This document shows positions 9,754 through 17,475 of a stretch of DNA of 64,000 nt, one piece after another (the first letter of the stretch is position 1; the number at the start of each line of letters is the position of its first letter). The notes under the pieces were generated by a model that did no database searches, was not told the origin of the DNA, and saw nothing but the letters and a program-made list of their open reading frames with translations. The DNA comes from Ferrovibrio sp. GTDB lineage: Bacteria > Pseudomonadota > Alphaproteobacteria > Ferrovibrionales > Ferrovibrionaceae. The stretch covers positions 1-64,000 of the forward strand of contig NZ_JANLJJ010000068.1 of NCBI RefSeq assembly GCF_029255545.1, in the 5' to 3' direction. The translations under genes and the position numbers were made by a program.

Positions 9754-10221
9754 TCAGTCGTTCCTCTTGTTCTTCGGATTGAGCGCGGCGACATCCAGCT
9801 TCACCGGCTGCTGTGCCTCATGCGGATGCGCCGGGCCCTTGTAGACCTTCAGCTTGGTGAGCTGCCGGCGGGCCAGCGGGCTCTCCTTCGGCAGCATGCG
9901 CTCGACGGCCTTTTCAATGACGCGCTCGGGGAAGCGGCCCTTCAGGCCCTCGCCGATGGTGCGGCCCTTGATGCCGCCCGGATGGCCGGTATGCCAGTAG
10001 AACACCTTCTGCTGGTCTTTGCGGCCGGTGACGCGCACCTTTTCGGCATTGATGACGACGACGTGGTCGCCGGTATCGGCGTTCGGCGTGAAAATCGCCT
10101 TGTGCTTGCCGCGCAGACGCATGGCGATCAGGGAGGCGAGCCGCCCCAGCACCAGACCATCGGCGTCGATCAGCACCCACTTCTTGTCCACTTCGGACTC
10201 TTTGGCGTTGTAGGTCTTCAT
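9754..10221 (-). CDS. rplM: 50S ribosomal protein L13
   Basis: Early-assembling protein of the large ribosomal subunit, 155 residues, the usual length. Diagnostic elements are [20 protein letters not shown] near the start, [27 protein letters not shown] and the C-terminal [16 protein letters not shown]. First gene of the rplM-rpsI operon; a sigma-70-like promoter lies about 60 bp upstream. Confidence 0.98.
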   Translation of the reverse strand: MKTYNAKESEVDKKWVLIDADGLVLGRLASLIAMRLRGKHKAIFTPNADTGDHVVVINAEKVRVTGRKDQQKVFYWHTGHPGGIKGRTIGEGLKGRFPERVIEKAVERMLPKESPLARRQLTKLKVYKGPAHPHEAQQPVKLDVAALNPKNKRND

Positions 10222-10278
10222 CGGACTTCCTAACGGGTGGAAATAACCACCGGCGGACCGGCGGTCGGATCGGCGCGC

Positions 10279-10306
10279 ACTATGGCGATTTCTGGCGCGC
10301 TGTCAA
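10279..10306 (-). promoter_or_regulatory. Probable promoter of rplM-rpsI
   Basis: On the minus strand a perfect -35 TTGACA (10306-10301) is followed after 16 nt by CATAGT (10284-10279) as -10. It is correctly placed and oriented about 60 bp before the rplM start. Confidence 0.65.
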
Positions 10307-10530
10307 ACCCCTTCTGTCCATGAAAATCAATACTTTAGATAACGGTATTATGTTACCACTACATCATACAATACAAATCAATGACTTAACAGTATCGCCG
10401 GCCCACGCCCCGGCAGCCATCGGTGCTATTTTTCTCCCGATCCGCCGCGCGCCAACCTGAACCTGGCCGTTTTCGGCCATTCTGCCCGGCCATTCTGCTC
10501 GGGCAGGGTTCGCCTGCACCTACCCGGAGC

Positions 10531-10640
10531 CGTTTCGGTTCGTTTTGGTCCACCCAGGTTCGTTTCGGTTCGTCCAGGTTCGTTTTGAGTTCGTTGAGGT
10601 TCGTTGAGGTTCGTTGAGGTTCGTTTGGGTTCGTTTCTGT
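10531..10640. repeat. Tandem decamer repeat, consensus TTCGTTGAGG
   Basis: About ten imperfect tandem copies of a 10-bp unit. Three adjacent copies at 10591-10620 are identical (TCGTTGAGGT); flanking copies vary as TCGTTTGGGT, CGTTTCGGTT, CGTCCAGGTT and CGTTTTGAGT. The period equals one helical turn, so each unit would present the same DNA face. No known element family is recognised. Confidence 0.85.
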
Positions 10641-10776
10641 CTGTGCGGGTTTGCAGCCGGGCCGGCACACACGCAAGGAACAAGATGGGAACGAGAACCC
10701 GAAGGTCAAGGGCCCCCGACCCGCCCTGTGCCGCGCCGCCTGTACCTCGGCGCCTGTCGCGCCCCTGCCCCGCCGC

Positions 10777-11193
10777 CTACCGCGCTGGAGGAATGGCGTA
10801 GGTCAGCACCGAATGGGCCACCGGCTCGTCCACCCCGGCGGAAAAGAGGCTGATCTCGATGATGGCCAGCGTCTTGCCCAGCTTGAGCATGCTGGCCTCG
10901 GCCAACAGCTCGCCCGGGCCCGGCTTGCGCATGAAGTTGATGTTCAGATTCGTGGTGACCGCCAGCGCCACCGGGCCGATCAGGCCGAGCAGCAGCAGAT
11001 AGGCGGCGCAGTCGGCCAGGGTCATCATCGCGGGGCCCGAGACCGTGCCGCCGGGGCGCAGCTGCGCCTCGCCGACCGGCATGGCCAGACGCAGGCATTG
11101 CCCGTCCCAATGTTCGATTCGCATGGCCAGCGGCCGCATCTGCGGGAATTCGCGATCCAGAAAGACGGCCAGTCCGGCCTTGTCCATTTTCAT
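10777..11193 (-). CDS. PaaI-type hotdog-fold thioesterase
   Basis: Small hotdog-fold protein (138 residues) of the PaaI/YdiI thioesterase type, which hydrolyse acyl-CoA thioesters in the cytosol. The core pattern is LRPGGTVSGPAMMTLADCAAY (the G.v.g....aD helix region), then TTNLNINFMRKP and GELLAEASMLKLGKTLAIIE, all typical. The frame is open upstream through tRNA-Asn antisense, but the ATG at 11193 follows GGAGGAG and starts the conserved fold. Substrate unknown. Confidence 0.85.
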   Translation of the reverse strand: MKMDKAGLAVFLDREFPQMRPLAMRIEHWDGQCLRLAMPVGEAQLRPGGTVSGPAMMTLADCAAYLLLLGLIGPVALAVTTNLNINFMRKPGPGELLAEASMLKLGKTLAIIEISLFSAGVDEPVAHSVLTYAIPPAR

Positions 11194-11315
11194 GCTGCGG
11201 GCTCCTCCCCCTACCCGCTTAGCATTGGCGCAAGGCACGGAAAAGGGCGGAGAAATTTTTGAACACGAGGTCTTGCGGTCGGGGGCCCGGGTCGCTAGGT
11301 TGCGCGCCGCACTGA

Positions 11316-11390
11316 TCCCAGGTAGCTCAGTGGTAGAGCAGGCGGCTGTTAACCGCCCGGTCGGGGGTTCGAATCCCTCCCTGGGAGCCA
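11316..11390 (+). tRNA. tRNA-Asn (GTT), integration target
   Basis: Complete tRNA: acceptor TCCCAGG paired with CCTGGGA (11380-11386), D-arm TAGCTCAGTGGTAGAGC, anticodon loop CTGTTAA giving GTT, T-arm GGGGGTTCGAATCCCTC, discriminator G and encoded CCA (11388-11390). A serine recombinase gene runs into its 3' half from the other strand, marking it as the probable attachment site of the element to the right. Confidence 0.96.
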
Positions 11391-13025
11391 ATTCGGAACG
11401 AAACTGCGAACGCCGTGCGCCGCAGTTTCCACTCCATAGTTTCCTCCAGACGCCACAAGCGTCTGGAGGAGCCTTGGCTTCGATCCCCTGATCCGAATTT
11501 CGTCGGCTCCGACCTCCACCCGCTGAACTAGCGCCTGGAGATGATGGCGCCGGAAACCGCCCTCTCGATCCCTGATCTTCTTACGAGCCTCGATCCCGAA
11601 CCGACGCAGCAGCTCCGGCGTCACTCGATTGTCGTCGCCCTCTCCCCTGTTTTCGGCCCGGTCCGCATCGGCCCGCGCCGAATCACGGATCCGCTTCAAC
11701 TCGACAATCCGTCCCTTGAGGTTGGAATCGTCCATTTCAGCGAGACCATTCTCAATGGCCTCGTACAGCCGAGTCAGTTTGGCTTCAGCGTCCGCAGCCT
11801 GCTTCCTCAGTTCGGCAATGCGACCCTTCAGGCGTTCAGCGTGCTCCTCCTTACGCTTAAGCAGACCAGCGAGCAGCTCCTCAAGCCGCTCGGGTGCAAG
11901 CAGTCGCTTCTCCAGATGCGACACAACCATTGTGTCCAGTTCGTCCATCGGGATCGTGCGGCCGCGGCACGCCGTCTTCCCCTGCCGTGCCGTCGTGCAG
12001 CAGGTGTAGTAGCGGTATTGGTCCCCCTTGCCGGAGGTGCGGAGCGTCATGGCTCCCCCGCAATCGGCACAGAAGCACACGCCGCCCAGGAGCGTCCCGG
12101 CCGTTACGAACCGCGGGGCCTTCAGTTGCGGGCTGCGCGATCGCATCACCGCCTGGACCTCGGCGAACTCCTCCTCGTCGATGATCGGCTCGACCACCAC
12201 ATCGACGATCTCGTCTTCCGACTTCTGCTCTCCCTTGCGCTTGCCCGAGACGTTGAAGCGATGGTGGCCGATGTAGGTCTCCCGCGTCAGGATCTGGTGG
12301 ACCGCCCCGACGCCCCAGCGCCCGCCGGTCTGCGTCCGGATACCGCGCGTGTTCAGATAGTCGGCGATCTGGCGGGACCCCATTGGACCGTCGTCGGCGC
12401 CGACCCGTGCAAGGCGGAACATGAGCCGGACCGTCTCGACCTGGGCCGGATCGGGCTCGATCTTCTTCTTGGTCCTCGCGCCCCGTTGCTCGGCCGCCAC
12501 GATCCTGTAGCCGAAGGGCGGCCGCGAGCCATTCCAATAGCCCTGGCGGGCATTCTCGCGCATGGCCCGGAGCGTGTGCTTGGCGTTCTCCTTCGACTGG
12601 TACTCGTCGAATAACGCCATGATCTGGCGCATCATCACGCTCATCGGATCGTCTCCGAGGTCCTGCGTGATGGAAGTCAGGCGGATATCGTTCTTCGCCA
12701 GCCGCCGGACGTAGAATTCGAGCTGGAACTGATCGCGAAAGAAGCGCGAGAAAGAATGGACGATGATGAAGTTGAACGGCGCAGGCTTCTGCGCTCCGGC
12801 ATCCATCATCCGCTGAAACTCAGGCCGCCGGTCGTCTGTCGCCGATGCGCCCGGCTCGACAAACTCGGCGACGACGGCGATCCCCTTCGCTTGGCAATAG
12901 GCCTGAAGTTGGCGGCGCTGGTCCGGAATCGAAAGATCGTGTTCGGCCTGCCGGCCAGTCGAAACACGCAAATAGAGCGCGGCACGCCCCGGCGATGCCA
13001 AGGCGGGGGTCGCTTTGGCATTCAT
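11349..13025 (-). CDS. Large serine recombinase (integrase of the element)
   Basis: Site-specific recombinase, 558 residues, probably responsible for integration and excision. The N-terminal resolvase domain has ALYLRVSTGRQ with the catalytic serine near residue 22, and YVRRLAKNDIRLTSITQ. A recombinase domain follows (NARQGYWNGSRPPFGYRI), then a zinc ribbon (CFCADCGGAM with YYTCC and ACRGR) and a long coiled coil (about 395-470). The last 14 residues (NWLPGRDSNPRPGG) are the antisense of tRNA-Asn, and the stop codon lies in its anticodon loop. The ATG at 13025 has GGAGGTT just upstream. A short gene 21 nt upstream is probably cotranscribed. Confidence 0.92.
   Translation of the reverse strand: MNAKATPALASPGRAALYLRVSTGRQAEHDLSIPDQRRQLQAYCQAKGIAVVAEFVEPGASATDDRRPEFQRMMDAGAQKPAPFNFIIVHSFSRFFRDQFQLEFYVRRLAKNDIRLTSITQDLGDDPMSVMMRQIMALFDEYQSKENAKHTLRAMRENARQGYWNGSRPPFGYRIVAAEQRGARTKKKIEPDPAQVETVRLMFRLARVGADDGPMGSRQIADYLNTRGIRTQTGGRWGVGAVHQILTRETYIGHHRFNVSGKRKGEQKSEDEIVDVVVEPIIDEEEFAEVQAVMRSRSPQLKAPRFVTAGTLLGGVCFCADCGGAMTLRTSGKGDQYRYYTCCTTARQGKTACRGRTIPMDELDTMVVSHLEKRLLAPERLEELLAGLLKRKEEHAERLKGRIAELRKQAADAEAKLTRLYEAIENGLAEMDDSNLKGRIVELKRIRDSARADADRAENRGEGDDNRVTPELLRRFGIEARKKIRDREGGFRRHHLQALVQRVEVGADEIRIRGSKPRLLQTLVASGGNYGVETAAHGVRSFVPNWLPGRDSNPRPGG
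11352..11390. other. Putative attL: 3' part of tRNA-Asn at the element boundary
   Basis: The chromosomal context ends and the mobile element begins at the 3' end of tRNA-Asn. The exact core cannot be fixed because the right attachment site is not in the window; I saw no second copy of the TTCGAATCCCTCCCTGGGAG segment. The tRNA is intact, as expected when the element restores the 3' end. Confidence 0.5.
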
Positions 13026-13046
13026 GCGGAACCTCCGTTCACAGTA

Positions 13047-13292
13047 TTAGTTTTTCGAGCCCAACAGCTCGTCGAGAATCTGACCGAAATGGACTTCGAA
13101 AAGGTCCAGCTCAGCCTCAGTGATCGGCACGTGCTCGGGCCAGTCGTCGGAGACTTTGCGGCTCGCTCGGTGCTCGCCCCCCTTCCGAGCGCGTGACCGC
13201 GGCTCGGGCGCCGCCGACCGGACCGGGCGGACGTAGTCGTAAAGGTCAGCGTCGCCCTGCGACGCTGGGAACTGCAACACGTTGGCGGACAT
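13047..13292 (-). CDS. Small hypothetical protein upstream of the recombinase
   Basis: 81 residues from the internal ATG (MSANVLQFP); an ATG 24 nt further upstream is also possible. The N-terminus is basic and proline-rich, and the C-terminus acidic and amphipathic (ITEAELDLFEVHFGQILDELL). No family recognised. Its end is 21 nt from the recombinase start on the same strand, so it may be a recombination directionality or accessory factor; that is a guess from position only. Confidence 0.55.
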   Translation of the reverse strand: MSANVLQFPASQGDADLYDYVRPVRSAAPEPRSRARKGGEHRASRKVSDDWPEHVPITEAELDLFEVHFGQILDELLGSKN

Positions 13293-13555
13293 GCCGCGAT
13301 TGTTGCATCGAACCACACGACATTGAACAGTTTCAGTTGGTTATGCGCGAAACGTGCAGCAAAATATCGGATGCTCCCGGCTGCGCTCGGCTCCGTTGGC
13401 GAAGCATGGTGCGTCGCGGCGAAGCGCAAATACCTGCAATCGGCGGCAGGGCGATGCGGTCGCGGGCGGTTTTTGCGGGCATCGACCATCATCGCCTCCT
13501 TTCCGAGACATGCTCTTGTTCCAAGCCACCTTGCCGGCCGGCCTGTAACTGGATA

Positions 13556-13569
13556 TATTACTGGTAATA
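13556..13569. promoter_or_regulatory. Palindromic operator before the toxin-antitoxin genes
   Basis: TATTAC-TG-GTAATA, a perfect 6-2-6 inverted repeat, lies 15 nt before the antitoxin start and just upstream of its GGAGG ribosome binding site. Type II antitoxins usually autoregulate by binding such a site. Confidence 0.55.
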
Positions 13570-13584
13570 ACGCGGAGGTCAATC

Positions 13585-13887
13585 ATGAGCGACACGTCCC
13601 AGAGGCGCGCCATCAAGAACTACCGGAACCGCTTGGTGGAACGCGGCATGGCGCGCTTCGAGGTTCTCGGTCGCGATTCCGATCGCGAGCTAATTCGCTC
13701 ATTTGCGAAGCGCTTGGCCGAGGACGGCCCCGAAGCCGAGCGCTTGCGGGTGGCCGTCAGCCAAGGCATCGCCGGTCACCCGCCGCGAAAAGGCCGCATC
13801 CTCGAAGCGCTCCGGCGCTCGCCTCTGGTCGGCGCCGACGCCCTGCCAGCCCGTCCCTTCGAGCCAGGTCGCAAGGTTGACTTGTGA
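13585..13887 (+). CDS. Antitoxin of a VapBC-like pair
   Basis: 100 residues, basic, with N-terminal NYRNRLVERGMARFEVLGRD, a pattern found before PIN-domain toxins of this type, and a C-terminal proline-rich toxin-binding tail (LPARPFEPGRKVDL). It overlaps the toxin gene by 4 nt (ATGA-type), the classic co-translated arrangement. Start supported by GCGGAGG about 8 nt upstream. It probably neutralises the toxin and represses the operon via the palindrome upstream. Confidence 0.8.
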   Translation: MSDTSQRRAIKNYRNRLVERGMARFEVLGRDSDRELIRSFAKRLAEDGPEAERLRVAVSQGIAGHPPRKGRILEALRRSPLVGADALPARPFEPGRKVDL

Positions 13888-14333
13888 GCCGGTATCTTCT
13901 CGACACCAACATCATCAGCAACATCACCAAGCCGGTCCCATCGGAATCGCTGCAGGCGTGGATGGCTGAGCAGGCCGACGAAGACCTTTTCATTGCATCG
14001 CTCACCATCGCCGAGATTCGGCGCGGCGTGCTGGAGAAGCCTGCCGGCCGGAAGCGAAACCAACTCGAAGCGTGGTTCGCCGGGCCGGAAGGCCCCCCCG
14101 CTCTCTTCGCCGGCCGGATTCTGCCTTTCGACGAGAAGGCTTGCCTAGTCTGGGCTCGGCTGATGGCCGAGGGCACGGCGGCGGGGCAACCGCGCAGCGC
14201 GCTTGAGACGATTATCGCCGCAGTTGCGGAAGCAAATGACTGCTTGGTCGTCACGGGCAATGAGTGCGACTTCACCGGCATCGAAATCATCAATCCTATG
14301 CGCGACGTGGGGCAGCTAGAGGCTGATAGATGA
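13884..14333 (+). CDS. PIN-domain ribonuclease toxin, VapC/FitB-like
   Basis: 149-residue PIN-fold RNase that in this family cleaves tRNA or other RNA. Acidic active-site residues visible are D7 in YLLDTNIIS and E44 in TIAEIRRG. SALETIIAAVAEANDCLVVTGN occupies the third-acid region, with Glu where Asp is usual. It overlaps the antitoxin upstream and a restriction-endonuclease-like gene downstream by 4 nt each, making a three-gene translational unit. Confidence 0.87.
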   Translation: MSRYLLDTNIISNITKPVPSESLQAWMAEQADEDLFIASLTIAEIRRGVLEKPAGRKRNQLEAWFAGPEGPPALFAGRILPFDEKACLVWARLMAEGTAAGQPRSALETIIAAVAEANDCLVVTGNECDFTGIEIINPMRDVGQLEADR

Positions 14334-15271
14334 GAATCGCACGAACCGTCCGACCGATTCATTTCGAGGACTTTGGCGGAGCCGAGTTCGAACGCCTCGT
14401 ATTCGCCTATCATCTTTGCGACGGCTGGACGGATCTCGCTTGGTTCGGTCAGACGGGAAGCGATCAAGGCCGTGACATCATCGGAATACATCCCTTCGAC
14501 GATCAGCCTGACGAACGCACCGTCATTCAATGCGTCAATCGGGACAGGCTGACCCAAGCGAAAGCGGAGAAGGACATGGCCGCAGCGGTCAATGCTGCGA
14601 CAGGTAAGCCGGACGCCTTCAAGTTCGTATGTCGCGGCAACGTCTCCGCCCAGCGTCGCGACGAGGTTTGTTCCGCAGCCGCAAAGCTAGGTGTCTCTAA
14701 CGTGACGATTTGGTCCGGCATCGAGTTCGAGGAACACCTACGCCTTCGAGCCGAGTTCCTACTACGGCGCCTGATTGATGGCGTGCCATTTCCCGATACG
14801 GAGGTGGAGCTGCGGAACTTCGTTGATCAATTTCAAGACGTTGACGACACGCAGGCTCTGGCCATGCTCGCCCGCGCATTCGACCGCCCCGCCTTTCGGA
14901 CGCCGTTTCATCAGGAGAGTAATCTCCACGCCTTCCAACAGGCTATCGACGATACGATTCGGGTGTTCAACACAGGCATCTGGCAAACGCGCGAAGGAGT
15001 CGAAATCCATCGCCTTCCATCACTTCATCATATTCGCGACGCGGGCATCCGCGACGCGCTGGGACTGACCGTCCGCGAATTGGATCACCTCCGACGACGA
15101 TTCAAGGAGCTGCTCGTCTCCGGCGAAATCAGGCACTGCGGCTGTGGCAATCCTGCTTGTCCGACCTTCATGCTCACCGATGCAGCCGCCCGCGAACTTG
15201 ATCAAGCCCGCGATAGGGTGCTGGCCGCCTTCCGGAAGCCGTATCCGGCGCTCAATGTCGCTCTAGAATGA
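14330..15271 (+). CDS. Restriction-endonuclease-like (Mrr-fold) protein
   Basis: 313 residues. The N-terminal third resembles the Mrr/PD-(D/E)XK endonuclease fold: FGGAEFERLVFAYH, then GSDQGRDIIGI with the putative Asp at residue 49 and TVIQCVN at 64-70. The expected QxK lysine after the Gln is Val here, so catalysis is doubtful unless a nearby Lys substitutes. The C-terminal half contains a cysteine cluster (HCGCGNPACP) suggesting a zinc site and a possible winged helix. It overlaps the VapC-like gene by 4 nt, so it is probably co-expressed. Either a third toxin-antitoxin component or a defence effector. Confidence 0.6.
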   Translation: MRIARTVRPIHFEDFGGAEFERLVFAYHLCDGWTDLAWFGQTGSDQGRDIIGIHPFDDQPDERTVIQCVNRDRLTQAKAEKDMAAAVNAATGKPDAFKFVCRGNVSAQRRDEVCSAAAKLGVSNVTIWSGIEFEEHLRLRAEFLLRRLIDGVPFPDTEVELRNFVDQFQDVDDTQALAMLARAFDRPAFRTPFHQESNLHAFQQAIDDTIRVFNTGIWQTREGVEIHRLPSLHHIRDAGIRDALGLTVRELDHLRRRFKELLVSGEIRHCGCGNPACPTFMLTDAAARELDQARDRVLAAFRKPYPALNVALE

Positions 15272-15286
15272 CGCCGTCAGAGCAGA

Positions 15287-16798
15287 TCAACGCAATGATA
15301 ACCCTTCATTTGGCGACCAGATGACCACATCGCGGAGGCGGCCACGGAACGGATCGCCGAGCAGCGCCAGCCCGTCGCGAAACAGCGCGTATCGGTATTC
15401 CCCCTCTCGGCTCGCCGCTGCGCCATCGCCGTCCGGCAGGCCCAATCCAACCGGCTGAAAGGTTGGTAGCTGAAGCGTGGATGGTATCGCACGCCCACCG
15501 CTCCGGATGATCCCCGTGAGCGCGTTCAGAAATTCGGCACCGGCCTTTTCCTCGATCACAAACCAGCCGAAGCGCGGGCCGCCCGCGACCGACGTCAACC
15601 GCCTTGGACCGCGTACGTGGCGCCACCAACCCGGATGCTCGAAGAGGTCCTCCACCCACCAAGGCGGAAGATCGGCTCGCCACAACCAGGGCACACACGC
15701 CAGATAGCTGCGGCCGGCATATTGTAGCCGGATGAATTCGACAGGTTCAGACTCTGGCGCTACGCCGTCCCCCAATCGGATGCGGTCAATCCAGTCGACG
15801 ATGTCGATTGCGCCCATGAGAAGGAAGTTCGAACGGTGTGCCGCCAGCACGATAGACGTCGGTGTACCGTCCGGCCGAGCCCCATCCGAAACAGGCGCCG
15901 GAGGGCCTCGCGTCCCCCGCGGTCTGGTTATCTTCGTCTCCGATAGGCTCAAGAAGCCGCCAGGTGTCCCCGGAGATGAGCCAAACGCCACCGAATAGCC
16001 GTGGATCACCTTACCGAACGGTGACGCGGTGCCGATATAGGGCTTCACCTGCCTCGCATATTTTCGCTTCGCCTGACGCTTGACGCTTTGCCTAGAGGTG
16101 CCAGTAGCGAACGACCCGTGTGCTTCGGCGAGCACCACGCCATGGCTGGCAACATTGCCGCCGTCGTAGATGAAGTCCGCATGGGGATCGAGCGTCGAGG
16201 AGAGACAAGCCGCATTGGCTCTCCATGTGTATCCCAAGACGTTCATGTAGAGGTCGGTCATCCCCGCCCCGACTTTCGCAGCGAACTGCGATCTGTGCGT
16301 ATCTGCCAGAAATCGGAAATGCGACTTTAGCTCGAATGTGCTGCCTCCTTCGACGAGTGTCTCTAGCTCAATCAGCGCGCTCCTCTGCAGACCATCGAGT
16401 AAGTCCGCCGGCGCGTCATCCCAAGTGGTCGCCGTTCGAGCGACGGCCGCCGCGAGCGCTAACGATCCGAAGGAAAAGCTCAGTACGGCCGGCGGAGCAG
16501 CAAAGTTCGGCGAAATGGGGCTGGGAACATGCCGATGCCGGGTGTGGGTGGACAACGCTAATATCTTGTCCGTCTCCCAAAGACTCGTCGTCGAAATTAG
16601 ACCACTCATACCCCCTGATCCCCGCAAATTGGCAAATTGGTGCGAACGTATGTAATCCGAACCGACAGACAATATTCGCGCCGGACGCTTAGCTTCGCCG
16701 ACATTGAAATCATCAGTGGCCTTTAACGATCCTTTGCTCACCAGCGTCACGACTTGCTGCGCTTCATGCATCACACTTAGCCAAGTGCAGAAATCCAA
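15287..16798 (-). CDS. Protein of unknown family, last gene of the defence operon
   Basis: 503 residues with no family I recognise. No transmembrane segment is obvious. A basic central stretch (TSRQSVKRQAKRKYARQVKP) could contact nucleic acid. The C-terminal half is tryptophan-rich (VPWLWRADLPPWWVEDLFE). It begins 11 nt after the PIN gene stop on the same strand and ends 15 nt from the convergent Mrr-like gene, so it belongs to the long leftward operon. Function would have to be inferred from the operon; a sensor or effector of the defence system is possible. Confidence 0.7.
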   Translation of the reverse strand: MDFCTWLSVMHEAQQVVTLVSKGSLKATDDFNVGEAKRPARILSVGSDYIRSHQFANLRGSGGMSGLISTTSLWETDKILALSTHTRHRHVPSPISPNFAAPPAVLSFSFGSLALAAAVARTATTWDDAPADLLDGLQRSALIELETLVEGGSTFELKSHFRFLADTHRSQFAAKVGAGMTDLYMNVLGYTWRANAACLSSTLDPHADFIYDGGNVASHGVVLAEAHGSFATGTSRQSVKRQAKRKYARQVKPYIGTASPFGKVIHGYSVAFGSSPGTPGGFLSLSETKITRPRGTRGPPAPVSDGARPDGTPTSIVLAAHRSNFLLMGAIDIVDWIDRIRLGDGVAPESEPVEFIRLQYAGRSYLACVPWLWRADLPPWWVEDLFEHPGWWRHVRGPRRLTSVAGGPRFGWFVIEEKAGAEFLNALTGIIRSGGRAIPSTLQLPTFQPVGLGLPDGDGAAASREGEYRYALFRDGLALLGDPFRGRLRDVVIWSPNEGLSLR

Positions 16799-16808
16799 AT
16801 AGAAGCCA

Positions 16809-17435
16809 CTAACCCCAGAGCCCGGCCCACGGTTTTATTTGTGCCCACCACTCTGCCGGCGTCATGATACGCAAAGGCACTTGTCGCAACTGAGTACGCT
16901 TGTTCACAATCGTAGCTCTGTCACGCGTACAGAATGCATCACAACCAAATCCGATCGCGTTGCCGATGAGCTCTCGGTCAGCCAAGTCCGGCAGCGCAGC
17001 GACGAAGGGTGCGTTAATGAGCCGACGTCCGAAATCGGCCGCAAACCTTCGATTGTCGTCTTCGAGACCCTGGTTAACAAATCCGAGCGTGTACTCCAGA
17101 AGATCCTCGCGGAGCGAGACATCTCTCGTGCGTGACAGTTCATCTATCGTTTTTTGCGAGGCTAGGAGGTCCCAGTCGGCCCGTGCACCCACGTAGAACA
17201 CATGCATCAGTGCTTCGATATCGATCGCGAGAGTTGGCTCGGTGCAGGGCGGGATCGGTTCATGTTCAAAAACATGCATACTGTGCTTGACGAGCACATT
17301 GACTACGTTCGTGTCTAGGAATACGCGCCTTGGGATGCTCTCAAATGGAAAACGAGCACAGTCGTCGCTGTGCTGACCGTGGTCTTGGTACAGCACATAT
17401 TTTTGTCTTCTCGAATCCCAGTGCTCCAGCCCCAT
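16809..17435 (-). CDS. PIN-like domain protein in the defence operon
   Basis: 208 residues from the ATG at 17435; an in-frame ATG at 17531 would overlap the HNH gene by 56 nt. The fold looks PIN-like: VFLDTNVVNVLV gives the first Asp, TIDELSRTRD the second acidic position, and DLADRELIGNAIGFGCDAFC with TRDRATIV the C-terminal acids. PIN proteins are metal-dependent RNases. No antitoxin gene is adjacent, so it may be an effector held in check by the rest of the system. Cotranscribed with the HNH gene upstream and the unknown gene downstream. Confidence 0.68.
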   Translation of the reverse strand: MGLEHWDSRRQKYVLYQDHGQHSDDCARFPFESIPRRVFLDTNVVNVLVKHSMHVFEHEPIPPCTEPTLAIDIEALMHVFYVGARADWDLLASQKTIDELSRTRDVSLREDLLEYTLGFVNQGLEDDNRRFAADFGRRLINAPFVAALPDLADRELIGNAIGFGCDAFCTRDRATIVNKRTQLRQVPLRIMTPAEWWAQIKPWAGLWG

Positions 17436-17475
17436 CGTCAAAGAACCTAGTGAGACATTCGCGACATCCCAAGCA

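Larger units (their letters stand above)
10222..10776. other. Long intergenic region with AT-rich patch and decamer repeat
   Basis: No gene is supported. It holds the rplM promoter (10279-10306), an AT-rich patch at about 10320-10390, a low-complexity decamer array (10531-10640) and unremarkable GC-rich sequence up to the thioesterase stop. Reading frames across the array give repetitive Asn/Glu/Pro/Arg strings and are not credible proteins. Confidence 0.7.

Noticed and set aside
10386-10709. Open frames across the decamer repeat giving NEPQRTS-like repeats
   Set aside because: The apparent protein repeats come from the DNA repeat read in several frames; no ribosome binding site or family.
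11194-11391. N-terminal extension of the thioesterase reading MAPREGFEPPTG
   Set aside because: This is antisense of tRNA-Asn, a familiar artefact; the ATG at 11193 with its ribosome binding site is the better start.
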